A stretch of 25,509 nt of DNA from CAZJKE01 sp964546585 (GTDB taxonomy: Bacteria > Planctomycetota > Phycisphaerae > Phycisphaerales > SM1A02): positions 1 through 25,509 of the forward strand of contig CAZJKE010000025.1 in NCBI GenBank assembly GCA_964546585.1, given 5' to 3'. The position numbers were made by a program, and so were the translations under genes. Positions 1-6,600 of the stretch are shown here, piece by piece (the first letter of the stretch is position 1; every line of letters begins with the position of its first letter). The notes beneath the pieces were generated by a model. The model was not told where the DNA came from. It was given only the letters and a program-made list of their open reading frames with translations, and searched no databases.

Positions 1-107
1 GCCTTCTTGCGGGTCGTCTTGCGACGAGCCTTCTTGCGAGTAGCCTTCTTCCTCGTCGCCTTCTTCCTAGTCGTCTTCTTGCGCCTTGCGCGTTTCTTCT
101 TGGCCAT
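1..107 (-). CDS. Histone H1-like Lys/Arg-repeat DNA-binding protein (5' part only)
   Basis: The first 35 codons of a gene that runs off the left edge. After Met-Ala the protein is almost only Lys, Arg, Thr and Ala, arranged as pentapeptides of the type ATRKK, so the DNA shows a 15-bp period. Such tails occur in bacterial H1-like proteins (Hc1/AlgP-type), which bind and condense DNA without sequence specificity; that role is inferred. The ATG at 107-105 is preceded by a strong SD (GGAGGT, 120-115, 7-nt spacing), which fixes the start. The reading frame has no stop within the window. The long noncoding stretch upstream suggests it is transcribed alone. An alternative is a basic extension of a larger protein, which cannot be judged because the C-terminal part is missing. 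Confidence 0.75.
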   Translation of the reverse strand, partial: MAKKKRARRKKTTRKKATRKKATRKKARRKTTRKK

Positions 108-120
108 GGTGATGACCTCC

Positions 121-538
121 TTATGCTCCTTCGTCGCGATAGTCATGCGCGTACGGACCACGGGCGGACACACCGCCACACGCGTTGTACATGTATCGGG
201 CTCGTCCTGAAAGCAACTTCATCCATTTTTTTTGTTCGCAATCGCGCGCACAACGCTGTTTACACCGCATGCGTTGCGAATTGCATTTCTGCTCCCATGT
301 AATGGTCCTGTCGCGATACATACCCTGCGAAACTCGCATTCGCGCATAAATCGCGGTTTTTACATCGGTTACATCGTATTTTTCGCGCTTTGCAATGTTT
401 GCGACACTCTGGAGCGCGCAGCGAAACTTGCGTGCAGTTCCTGCGCGCAAGCCAAACAACACTGCGGACACGTGGTGCTGCACGCTGCATAAAAAAAATC
501 GAAAAACTTGTCAACAAACCCGTGCAACGCACGCAATG
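121..538. other. Long noncoding spacer, A+T-richer than its surroundings
   Basis: About 420 bp between two divergent genes. It has T-runs and A-runs (around 227-234 and 490-498), many GCGC/GCGAAA-type words, a tandem direct repeat TTACATCG (360-367 and 369-376) and a strong hairpin (427-451). Short open frames exist on both strands, but none has an SD, a recognisable domain or the codon bias of the neighbours. It probably holds the promoter and a possible leader of the H1-like gene. I could not place a convincing promoter for that gene. Confidence 0.5.
427..451. repeat. Perfect hairpin, 11-bp stem with 3-nt loop
   Basis: CTTGCG-T-GCAG / TTC / CTGC-G-CGCAAG: eleven consecutive pairs (one a T-G pair) around a TTC loop. 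There is no T-run on either side, so a simple intrinsic terminator is unlikely. It lies in the noncoding spacer between the divergent H1-like and M16-like genes and may be an operator or an RNA structure. Confidence 0.5.
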
Positions 539-544
539 TATGCT
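539..544 (+). promoter_or_regulatory. -10 element for the M16-like gene (leaderless type)
   Basis: TATGCT ends 8 nt before the GTG at 553. No SD precedes that GTG. The geometry matches twelve other genes in the window, where TANNNT sits 6-9 nt upstream of the start codon. Confidence 0.5.
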
Positions 545-552
545 TTCCCGCC

Positions 553-1806
553 GTGACCACTATTGTTCATCACCGACTGAGTAACCATCTTGATGTTCTG
601 GTGGAGCATGTGCCAAATGTGCGCACAGCCGCCATCGAATGGTGGCTTCCGGCAGGTGTTGCGTACGACCCTCACGATCGCGTCGGCCGCGCCGCCGTAC
701 TCGCAGAGATGGTTTTGCGAGGAGCAGGATCGCTCAACGCAAAGGAGCAGGCGGCGGCGCTTGATCGCCTCGGCATCTCTCGACAGGTTTCACCCGGCAT
801 CCGATTCATGCGGCTCGGGGGCATCATGCTGGGATCCCGGGTCGAAGAGGGATTCGGGATGCTTCGTGACATCGTTCTCAACCCCCTCCTCCCCGAAGAA
901 TCCCTGTCGCCGATCGTGGGTTTGTGTGTGCAGTCGCTTGACTCGCTCTCCGACGATCCCGCTCACCTGGCCATGGTCGAGTTGGATCGGCACCACCTGT
1001 CCGCACCCTTCAATCGCTCTCCGTACGGCGACCGCGATGCCTTTCTGGCATTGAGAAGCGACGACCTTCGAGTGGCTGCCCATCAAACCATGCGGCCAGA
1101 TGGAGCGATCCTGTCGATTGCCGGTGACATTGATGCCGACGCAGTTCTGGCGATAATCATCCCCGCCGTTTCAGATTGGCATGGCGACAACCCCGAGCCG
1201 TCCATTGCCGCAAGTGGTGATCGCGGCATGCACTTTCTGACACACGACAGTGCGCAAACACACCTCGCTCTTGCGTTCGATGGACCTCAGGCGCGCGACG
1301 CCGACCGCATGAACGAGTTGATCGCGATGATGGTGTTTGGCGGCGCGTCAAGCGGGCGACTCTTTACAGAGGTCCGGCAGCGCCGATCATTGTGTTACAG
1401 CGTCTACGCTCAGTACGCCGCGTCCCGTGACGAGGGCACGACTCGCCTCTATGCCGGCACGACTCCGCAGCGAGCGGATGAGACCGCCGCGGTGTGTTTG
1501 GAACAGCTCTACCTCCTCAAGGACGGCATCAGTGAAGAGGAGTTCAATCGGGCCAAACGTCGTCTTCTCAGCCGAATCGTGATGCGGAGTGAGTCGACGA
1601 CCGCTCTGGCAAAGAGGCTCGCCCACGAGTGCTTTGCCATGGGTCACGCCCGGACGCTCGCTGACATTCGGAGGGAAATTGAAGGTGCGACACTCGATCA
1701 GGTCAACGCCTATCTCTCAATTCGCCGCTTTGGGCATATGACTCTGCAGACTGTTGGACAGTCACCGATCACCGTCCCGCCGGATCAGCTTGTTGATGAG
1801 GGGTGA
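553..1806 (+). CDS. M16 (insulinase/processing-peptidase) family protein, catalytically dead
   Basis: A 417-residue protein with the two-domain M16B layout. The N-terminal region (residues about 9-60) follows the family pattern and the C-terminal half has the typical SGRLFTEVRQRRSLCYSV stretch. The zinc motif HxxEH is gone: where active members read G-x-A-H-F-L-E-H-M, this protein has GRAAVLAEM (residues 45-53), so both His and the catalytic Glu are replaced. Such members usually act as the partner of an active subunit or as a scaffold; no active partner lies in this window. The start is taken as GTG 553 because it gives a normal family N-terminus and has a -10 box 8 nt upstream; a TTG at 508 would add 15 residues. 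The gene ends just before the next start, suggesting joint or closely spaced transcription. Confidence 0.85.
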   Translation: MTTIVHHRLSNHLDVLVEHVPNVRTAAIEWWLPAGVAYDPHDRVGRAAVLAEMVLRGAGSLNAKEQAAALDRLGISRQVSPGIRFMRLGGIMLGSRVEEGFGMLRDIVLNPLLPEESLSPIVGLCVQSLDSLSDDPAHLAMVELDRHHLSAPFNRSPYGDRDAFLALRSDDLRVAAHQTMRPDGAILSIAGDIDADAVLAIIIPAVSDWHGDNPEPSIAASGDRGMHFLTHDSAQTHLALAFDGPQARDADRMNELIAMMVFGGASSGRLFTEVRQRRSLCYSVYAQYAASRDEGTTRLYAGTTPQRADETAAVCLEQLYLLKDGISEEEFNRAKRRLLSRIVMRSESTTALAKRLAHECFAMGHARTLADIRREIEGATLDQVNAYLSIRRFGHMTLQTVGQSPITVPPDQLVDEG

Positions 1807-1825
1807 TCTTCGCGGGCTCTTGCGC

Positions 1826-1831
1826 TACAAT
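1826..1831 (+). promoter_or_regulatory. -10 element for the small conserved protein (leaderless type)
   Basis: TACAAT ends 6 nt before GTG 1838, in the short gap after the M16-like gene. No SD is present. Confidence 0.5.
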
Positions 1832-1837
1832 CCCGTC

Positions 1838-2173
1838 GTGGCACCGCACCCATCACTTCCAGAGGCCGGCTCCCGCGTCCGTATCACGGTGCAGACTCCC
1901 CTGCGGGATCAGACTTGGTCAGAGACCATCGAGGGCGAGGTCCTTCGGTCCTACCGGGCCCCCACCGGCTCTTGGTTCCAAGGGTCCCGGGATCAGCGTC
2001 TGTGGCTCGATCGGGTGGATCTGCGGCTGGCCGACGGTGAAATCTCGACGGTCAATCTGGACCAGTACACGCACGTCGAAGAACTTGACGCTACTCCAAC
2101 GGCACTTCCACCAGACGAGGCTGCTGGGCCCGCATGCCCATCGAGTGATCCCCGGGGTTGCGATACTCCATGA
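1838..2173 (+). CDS. Conserved hypothetical protein, planctomycete type
   Basis: A 111-residue soluble protein with no signal peptide. The core (residues about 11-83) has an RVRITVQ strand, a TxxxEGEV strand, a TGSWF motif, an RLWLDRVDLR strand and a NLDQYTHVEEL ending. I recognise this pattern from small uncharacterised proteins of Planctomycetes; the function is unknown, though the alternating strands suggest a small beta-barrel. The Pro/Asp/Cys-rich tail (84-111) looks non-conserved and is read from DNA that also codes for the convergent lipoprotein. The GTG at 1838 is preferred because of the TACAAT box; an in-frame ATG at 1796 would overlap the M16-like gene. Confidence 0.7.
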   Translation: MAPHPSLPEAGSRVRITVQTPLRDQTWSETIEGEVLRSYRAPTGSWFQGSRDQRLWLDRVDLRLADGEISTVNLDQYTHVEELDATPTALPPDEAAGPACPSSDPRGCDTP

Positions 2174-2942
2174 GCGGTTCGCCGTTCACCAGCCGCTCCG
2201 GAAACTCCGCCAGAACCGCCTCGACATCCATGCTGTAGAAGCCGGTTTCCGCGTCGATCGCGTAGTGGTCGAACAGGCCGACGGTCACCGAACTCAGTTG
2301 GCGATCCTCATCATGGTAGAACCATGATTCATAGCCGCGCGTCCGAACCTCTGCCGCGTATTGCTCCGCCGTAGTTCGCCGCTTCGAGGCGCTCCACTGA
2401 CCGCTCTCAAAGTCACCCCAGATGGCAATGTCCAGCGTGTAGAGCGGGTCGACGTTGGGGTACTCCTGCCGCACTGACCAGAGGTCCAGCGGATGCAGGT
2501 CGCTCATGGAGCGCGGTGCGCGGAATCGCGTCAGCAGAACCTGCGGAAAGAGTTGGTTGCCCCGGGGCCCCCGGAGACGGCGAATCATCTCTATGTCCGA
2601 AGGGACTCTGGGATCATCAAAGCTGGTGTAGTCCCCAAAGGCCACAACCCAGCCGCTTCGGCGCTCATGGATCCGAATCATTGATGCCAATCCCGGAAAC
2701 GCCGAGCCCAGTTGCAATCGCAGCGATGTGGCGGCCTCCGCGGAGCCTGCCCCCGGGAAGGTGGCCAAGACAATGCCGTATCGATCGGGGGCCGTCCGGC
2801 CAACTGCCATCGGCGGGGGAGCGGCCTCTTTGGTCGTTCCCGTGAAGGCCTTCTGGCGCTCCGGCCGCGGTGCTACGCCGCCACAGGACCACAGCAGGAG
2901 ACCCAAGAGAAGGACTGGGATTCGGTGTGCGTGCGGCGGCAT
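2091..2942 (-). CDS. Lipoprotein with SPOR-like region
   Basis: A 283-residue protein with a type II signal peptide: hydrophobic stretch 9-18 and lipobox LWSC with Cys20. A Pro-rich linker follows. Residues about 52-115 (RYGIVLATF ... GWVVAFGDYTSF) resemble a SPOR or other ferredoxin-fold repeat, with the usual strand-helix-strand spacing. The second half (about 165-283), with a DIAIWGDFESGQW motif, may be a second copy of the same fold. It is probably anchored in an envelope membrane; peptidoglycan binding is only a guess. Its 3' end overlaps that of the convergent small gene by 83 bp. The ATG at 2942 has a TACGAT box 8 nt upstream and no SD. Confidence 0.75.
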   Translation of the reverse strand: MPPHAHRIPVLLLGLLLWSCGGVAPRPERQKAFTGTTKEAAPPPMAVGRTAPDRYGIVLATFPGAGSAEAATSLRLQLGSAFPGLASMIRIHERRSGWVVAFGDYTSFDDPRVPSDIEMIRRLRGPRGNQLFPQVLLTRFRAPRSMSDLHPLDLWSVRQEYPNVDPLYTLDIAIWGDFESGQWSASKRRTTAEQYAAEVRTRGYESWFYHDEDRQLSSVTVGLFDHYAIDAETGFYSMDVEAVLAEFPERLVNGEPLMEYRNPGDHSMGMRAQQPRLVEVPLE

Positions 2943-2950
2943 GACGCGGC

Positions 2951-2956
2951 ATCGTA
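2951..2956 (-). promoter_or_regulatory. -10 element for the SPOR-like lipoprotein (leaderless type)
   Basis: TACGAT on the minus strand ends 8 nt before ATG 2942. Confidence 0.5.
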
Positions 2957-3038
2957 CCCGCCGCTGGCGGGGGGTGAAAAACCGGCTGTCAGAGCCTTCA
3001 AACGCTCCTCCTATCGGACTTTACGGAAACTTCCCAAA

Positions 3039-3061
3039 GTGTTGCAAAGTTCAAGCAACAC
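3039..3061. promoter_or_regulatory. Inverted repeat upstream of flgM, candidate operator
   Basis: GTGTTGC, 9 nt, GCAACAC: a perfect 7-bp inverted repeat. It spans where the -35 region would be for the -10 box at 3072-3077. No T-run follows, so an operator fits better than a terminator. Confidence 0.4.
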
Positions 3062-3071
3062 GCACGAACGG

Positions 3072-3077
3072 TACGAT
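3072..3077 (+). promoter_or_regulatory. Candidate -10 element for the flgM-lipoprotein unit
   Basis: TACGAT lies 11 nt downstream of the inverted repeat at 3039-3061. Here the chosen start codon is about 120 nt away and has an SD, so this would be a leadered transcript. An in-frame GTG at 3085 lies 7 nt after the box and could give an N-terminally extended leaderless product. Confidence 0.35.
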
Positions 3078-3195
3078 ACACATGGTGTGGCAGCGTGGCC
3101 ACAGGCACCGCCGATCAGGGAAGTCGGCGGGGGAAGCTTGGGTGGACTTGAGGAACAGCGGCACCGCTTTCATGGTGCCAAGGAGCCAGGTGTCG

Positions 3196-3489
3196 ATGTC
3201 AGATGTATCCGTAATTGGGAACGCGATGGTGGACGGTGTGCAGCGGACTGCACCGGTGGAGGTTCTCGCCAAGGGTGGCGTAGACGCCCCGGCTGCCGCG
3301 GGAGCATGCCGTGCCGATCGCGTAGAAATCTCCGAGCAGGCACACCTGCTTGAACAGTTGCATGCACTTCCAGAGGTGCGTCAGGATCGCATTGATGCCG
3401 TGACAGCGGCGATTGCGGACGGCAGTTACATCACCGATGAGAAACTCGCGATCGCTGTAGAGCGGCTGGTCGACGAGATCGGCGGGTGA
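3196..3489 (+). CDS. flgM: FlgM-like anti-sigma-28 factor
   Basis: A 97-residue protein. The C-terminal half carries the FlgM signature: DRVEIS (41-46), then a helix leading to RQDRIDAVTAAIADGSY (62-78) and DEKLAIAVERLVDEI (81-95). The N-terminal 40 residues are Ala/Gly-rich and probably disordered, as usual for FlgM. In flagellated bacteria FlgM holds the flagellar sigma factor inactive until the hook is finished and FlgM is exported; the gene implies this organism can make flagella. The ATG at 3196 has AAGGAG (3180-3185) upstream. A longer in-frame form from 3085 cannot be excluded. The GTGA overlap with the next gene indicates translational coupling. Confidence 0.8.
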   Translation: MSDVSVIGNAMVDGVQRTAPVEVLAKGGVDAPAAAGACRADRVEISEQAHLLEQLHALPEVRQDRIDAVTAAIADGSYITDEKLAIAVERLVDEIGG

Positions 3490-3950
3490 TCAGAGCCGCA
3501 GGGGCCCTGTCCGGCCTTGTGGGTGGCCTGTTGGTTGCCGGCTGCGCGAGTAGCGGTGGTCCTGTGGCCGTCGATGGCATGTGGGCGTACGCCCCCGAAC
3601 ACATGCAGGTCCACCCGCTGACGAGACATGACGCGGACAACAACACGCTGGAGGTTCGGATCGAACTCCTCGACAACGACGATGTCTCCTGCCGCGGCAT
3701 CGGCACGCTGGAGGTGGTTGCAAACAGACCCAATGGCGGTCTGCCGCTGGTGGAGCGGATTTCGATCGATCTCGACAACCCAGAGACGAATCTCGCCACC
3801 TACGACGATGTCACCCGCACCTACCGGGTCACCGTGCCACTTGACAACGTCGAAGTGCTTCCAGATCAGGTTGCGCTGAAAGTCACCTTTACGCCGCGTC
3901 ACCGCGGGCCGATGACCGTCACCCGGCGGATTTCAATGCGTTCGCAGTAG
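3486..3950 (+). CDS. Small lipoprotein coupled to flgM
   Basis: A 154-residue protein with lipobox VAGC (Cys20) and a predicted beta-rich body. I do not recognise the family. The mature part has a Pro/His region (about 32-48), then alternating strands such as NTLEVRIELLDND and YRVTVPLDNVEVL, compatible with one immunoglobulin-like beta-sandwich. It starts with GTG at 3486, overlapping the flgM stop by four bases, so it is translated from the same mRNA. A link to flagella or to the outer envelope is possible but rests only on this overlap. Confidence 0.7.
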   Translation: MIRAAGALSGLVGGLLVAGCASSGGPVAVDGMWAYAPEHMQVHPLTRHDADNNTLEVRIELLDNDDVSCRGIGTLEVVANRPNGGLPLVERISIDLDNPETNLATYDDVTRTYRVTVPLDNVEVLPDQVALKVTFTPRHRGPMTVTRRISMRSQ

Positions 3951-4002
3951 GGTCAGCACGCACCCATGCCGGGTATATGTTCGATCGGGTGCCGGGGTAC
4001 GC

Positions 4003-4875
4003 CTAGCAAGCCGATGGGTGCCAGATCGTCTTCATATCCACAAACGGCTCGATTGACCACGGTGATGCGACGGCGGAAGCATCGTGCCAGACATCATCGG
4101 TGACCGTTGCCAGACGCACCCGCTTGAGGTTTTCCGCCGCACCCCGCTCCAGCAGCGTTCGCTCCTTCTTGGGGAGATTCGCACCAGAGATCCCCGCCAC
4201 CTGCCGGTGCTCGGCAATGTGAGGCAGTACTTCGGACCGCTTCCCGGTCAGAATGTTCACCACGCCCCCAGGGATATCGGATGTGCCACACACTTCGCCC
4301 AGCACTGCTCCGGGTAGCGGATGGTCGTCGGATGCGACGGCCACCACCGTATTCCCCGAACACATCACCGCACCCATGAGCGTGATCAAGCCGAGCAGCG
4401 AGGGTTCATCCGGCGCCACCACCGCCACCACCCCCAGGCTCTGCGGCACCGTGAAGTTGTAGTAGGAACCCGCTACCGGATTCTGGCACCCCAGCACTTG
4501 CTGAAACTTGTCGGTCCAGCCGGCGAAATGAACCAACCTGTCGATGGAAGCGTCCACCTCCCGCCGCGCCACGGCGGCCGTGCAATCGGAAGTCACCCGA
4601 ATCGAGGCGGTGAACTCGTCCCGCCTGCCCTCAAGCATCTCGGCCATGCGGTAGAGCATCTGGCCTCGCAAATATGCTGTTGCGTTTCTCCACCCTGCAA
4701 GTGCCCCGCTCGCCGCTTCGACCGCTGCACGGAAGTCCTTGCGGGACGCGTGGCAGATGTGTGCCGCAACGCGGCCACTGCTATCGTGAATCGCCAGCGA
4801 TCGCCCCGACTCGGTACGAGGGAACCCACCACCGATCGACAGTTTGTACGTCTTGGGGACAGTCAATCTCGCCAT
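4003..4875 (-). CDS. Aldehyde-dehydrogenase-like protein lacking the catalytic half
   Basis: A 290-residue protein that follows the N-terminal, NAD-binding part of aldehyde dehydrogenases up to GVVNILTG (204-211) and then departs from it. The positions of the catalytic machinery are changed or absent: PWNFP is PDEPS (155-159), the KPAE motif is ASDDHP (181-186), and there is no ELGGK Glu and no nucleophilic Cys region. It ends in a distinct EPFVDMKTIWHP motif (276-287), which I recall from similar short ALDH-like proteins paired with deoC in other bacteria, so it is likely a true family and not a broken gene. A structural or regulatory partner of the full ALDH encoded upstream (5133-6596) is the probable role. 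It is the last gene of the deoC string. Confidence 0.75.
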   Translation of the reverse strand: MARLTVPKTYKLSIGGGFPRTESGRSLAIHDSSGRVAAHICHASRKDFRAAVEAASGALAGWRNATAYLRGQMLYRMAEMLEGRRDEFTASIRVTSDCTAAVARREVDASIDRLVHFAGWTDKFQQVLGCQNPVAGSYYNFTVPQSLGVVAVVAPDEPSLLGLITLMGAVMCSGNTVVAVASDDHPLPGAVLGEVCGTSDIPGGVVNILTGKRSEVLPHIAEHRQVAGISGANLPKKERTLLERGAAENLKRVRLATVTDDVWHDASAVASPWSIEPFVDMKTIWHPSAC

Positions 4876-4894
4876 GTCAACTCATCGCCCTTCC

Positions 4895-4994
4895 NNNNNN
4901 NNNNNNNNNNNNNNNNNNNNNNNNNNNNNNNNNNNNNNNNNNNNNNNNNNNNNNNNNNNNNNNNNNNNNNNNNNNNNNNNNNNNNNNNNNNNNN
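4895..4994. other. Assembly gap (100 N)
   Basis: Exactly 100 undetermined bases, the usual placeholder for a gap of unknown length. It removes the 3' part of the zinc-ribbon gene and possibly more. Open frames that appear to cross it are meaningless. Confidence 0.98.
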
Positions 4995-5102
4995 CGGGAC
5001 CGTGTTGATGTTGCCACAATGTGGACACCCGAGCGTCGAACCTGCAAGGTGCCCCGGTGCCTCCACCAAGACACGGCAACTTGGACATGGGAAAGTGATC
5101 AT
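4995..5102 (-). CDS. Zinc-ribbon protein, partial (cut by assembly gap)
   Basis: The first 36 residues are readable. They hold two CxxC knuckles, CPSC (6-9) and CPHC (26-29), separated by 16 residues, the zinc-ribbon form common at the N-terminus of planctomycete proteins. The ATG at 5102 lies 30 bp after the ALDH stop on the same strand, so the gene belongs to the deoC string, between the two ALDH-type genes. The end is lost in the N block. The 19 bases beyond the gap are open in all frames only briefly, so the stop is probably just before the next gene at 4875. The function of the whole protein cannot be judged. Confidence 0.65.
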
Positions 5103-5132
5103 GCAGTGGTATTCCGAATCGAGCGTTCCTGA

Positions 5133-6596
5133 TTACGCCAACTCCACATACGCCCGCAGACCCTGCAGGCCTCCTTCGCGGCCGAAACCTGACTCCTTGA
5201 ACCCACCGAACGGTGACGCGGGGTCGAAACGGTTGTAGGTGTTGCACCAGATGACACCAGCATCAAGCCGTCTGGCCATGTCGAACACCTTGGATCCCTT
5301 GTCGGTCCACACGCCGGCAGCCAGCCCGTACGGGGAATTATTCGCCCTCGAAAGGGCTTCCTCAGGGGTGCGGAATGTCATGACCGACAGCACCGGCCCA
5401 AAGATCTCCTCGCGGGCTATCGCGTGGCTCGGCTGCACTCCGGTAAAGAAACACGGGCGGCACCAGTAGCCCTTCCGTGGAAGCGGAAGTTCGTCCAACT
5501 GATGCAACTCCGCACCCTCCTCCGACCCGGTGGCAAGGTACCGCTCGATCGTGTCCAACTGGCTGCGTGAGTTGATGGCCCCAATGTCCGTGTTCTTGTC
5601 CATTGGGTCGCCCAATCGCAATGACAACAGACGGTGTTCCAACTTGTCGACAACCTCTTCCAGAATTGATTCCTCGACGAAGAGTCGCGATCCGGCGCAG
5701 CACACATGACCCTGATTGAAGTAGATGCCGGAGATGATGCCCTCGACTGCTTGATCGATAGAAGCGTCGGCAAAGATGATATTCGGGCTCTTCCCGCCAA
5801 GTTCCAGCGTCAACTTCTTCCCTGTTCCCGCAGCCGACTCAGCGAGCAGTTTCCCGACCTCCGTCGAACCAGTGAACGCCACTTTCTTCACGCTGCGGTG
5901 TTCCGCGAGCAACCTGCCCGTTTTCCCCGCACCAGTGATGATGTTGACGACACCCGGCGGCAGTTCAACCTCCTGCAGGATCTCCGCGAGCAACAGTGCG
6001 GAGAGTGATGTTGTCTCCGCGGGTTTGAGCACACTGGTGTTGCCGCATGCAAGCGCTGGCGCCAATTTCCAAGCCGCCATCAGGAGTGGGAAATTCCACG
6101 GAATAATCTGGGCGCAGACACCGACAGGGCGGGGAGTCTTGCCCGGAAAGGCATAGGCGAGTTTGTCGGCCCAGCCCGCGTGATAGAAGAAATGGTGGGC
6201 GGCGAGGGGAATGTCGACGTCGCGGGACTCCTTGATCGGTTTGCCGCCGTCAAGTGTTTCAAGAACAGCCAACTCCCGCGACCGTTCCTGAATCCGCCGC
6301 GCGATTCGGTAGAGGTATTTCGCCCGTTCGCTGCCAGGTAGCCGCGACCACTTCGGCAGCGCAGCCTTTGCGGCTGCACAGGCCGCATCCACATCACTCT
6401 TGCCCGCCGATGCGATGTCTGAAAGGTGTTCCTCGGTTGCTGGATTGGTGGTGGCAAACCATGTTCTCGACTTCGGTGCGACGAACTTCCCGTTGATGAA
6501 CAGTTTCTGCGTGTCGGCGACCTCGACGACATTCGCCTGTGGGGCGGGGCTGTAGTCCCATGCCATTTCGCCGATACCGCCTGTCGCCTCAGTCAT
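5133..6596 (-). CDS. NAD(P)+-dependent aldehyde dehydrogenase
   Basis: A 487-residue, full-length ALDH of the classical superfamily, oxidising an aldehyde to the acid. Visible landmarks are PWNFP (166-170) with the oxyanion Asn168, KPAE (191-194), FTGSTEVG (241-248), the general base Glu265 in LELGGK, and the nucleophile Cys299 in GHVCCAGSR. It starts 4 nt after the deoC stop and has a weak GAGG upstream. DeoC releases acetaldehyde and glyceraldehyde 3-phosphate, so acetaldehyde is the likely substrate, an inference from position. The extra N-terminal 25 residues before the usual ALDH start (KLFINGKF) are not unusual. A dead ALDH-like partner is encoded downstream. Confidence 0.92.
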   Translation of the reverse strand: MTEATGGIGEMAWDYSPAPQANVVEVADTQKLFINGKFVAPKSRTWFATTNPATEEHLSDIASAGKSDVDAACAAAKAALPKWSRLPGSERAKYLYRIARRIQERSRELAVLETLDGGKPIKESRDVDIPLAAHHFFYHAGWADKLAYAFPGKTPRPVGVCAQIIPWNFPLLMAAWKLAPALACGNTSVLKPAETTSLSALLLAEILQEVELPPGVVNIITGAGKTGRLLAEHRSVKKVAFTGSTEVGKLLAESAAGTGKKLTLELGGKSPNIIFADASIDQAVEGIISGIYFNQGHVCCAGSRLFVEESILEEVVDKLEHRLLSLRLGDPMDKNTDIGAINSRSQLDTIERYLATGSEEGAELHQLDELPLPRKGYWCRPCFFTGVQPSHAIAREEIFGPVLSVMTFRTPEEALSRANNSPYGLAAGVWTDKGSKVFDMARRLDAGVIWCNTYNRFDPASPFGGFKESGFGREGGLQGLRAYVELA

Positions 6597-6600
6597 TGAA

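Noticed and set aside
366..378. Minus-strand TACGAT box 7 nt before an ATG
   Set aside because: The ATG is followed at once by TAA, so no product is possible; it is likely a chance match.
121..483. 120-codon open frame on the minus strand, Cys/Arg-rich, ending right before the SD of the H1-like gene
   Set aside because: No SD, no -10 box at the right distance, no recognisable domain, and it lies in the A/T-richer spacer with overlapping frames on the other strand.
2728..3195. Upstream extension of the flgM frame
   Set aside because: It crosses the lipoprotein gene and its promoter in antisense. The SD at 3180-3185 and the FlgM size support ATG 3196, although a start at 3085 is kept as an alternative.
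3960..3992. GCACCC / GGGTGC arms between convergent genes as a terminator
   Set aside because: Only six pairs around a 21-nt loop and no T-run; too weak to call.
4321..5238. Long plus-strand frame running through the N block
   Set aside because: It owes its length to the undetermined bases and is antisense to two clear ALDH-type genes and the zinc-ribbon gene.
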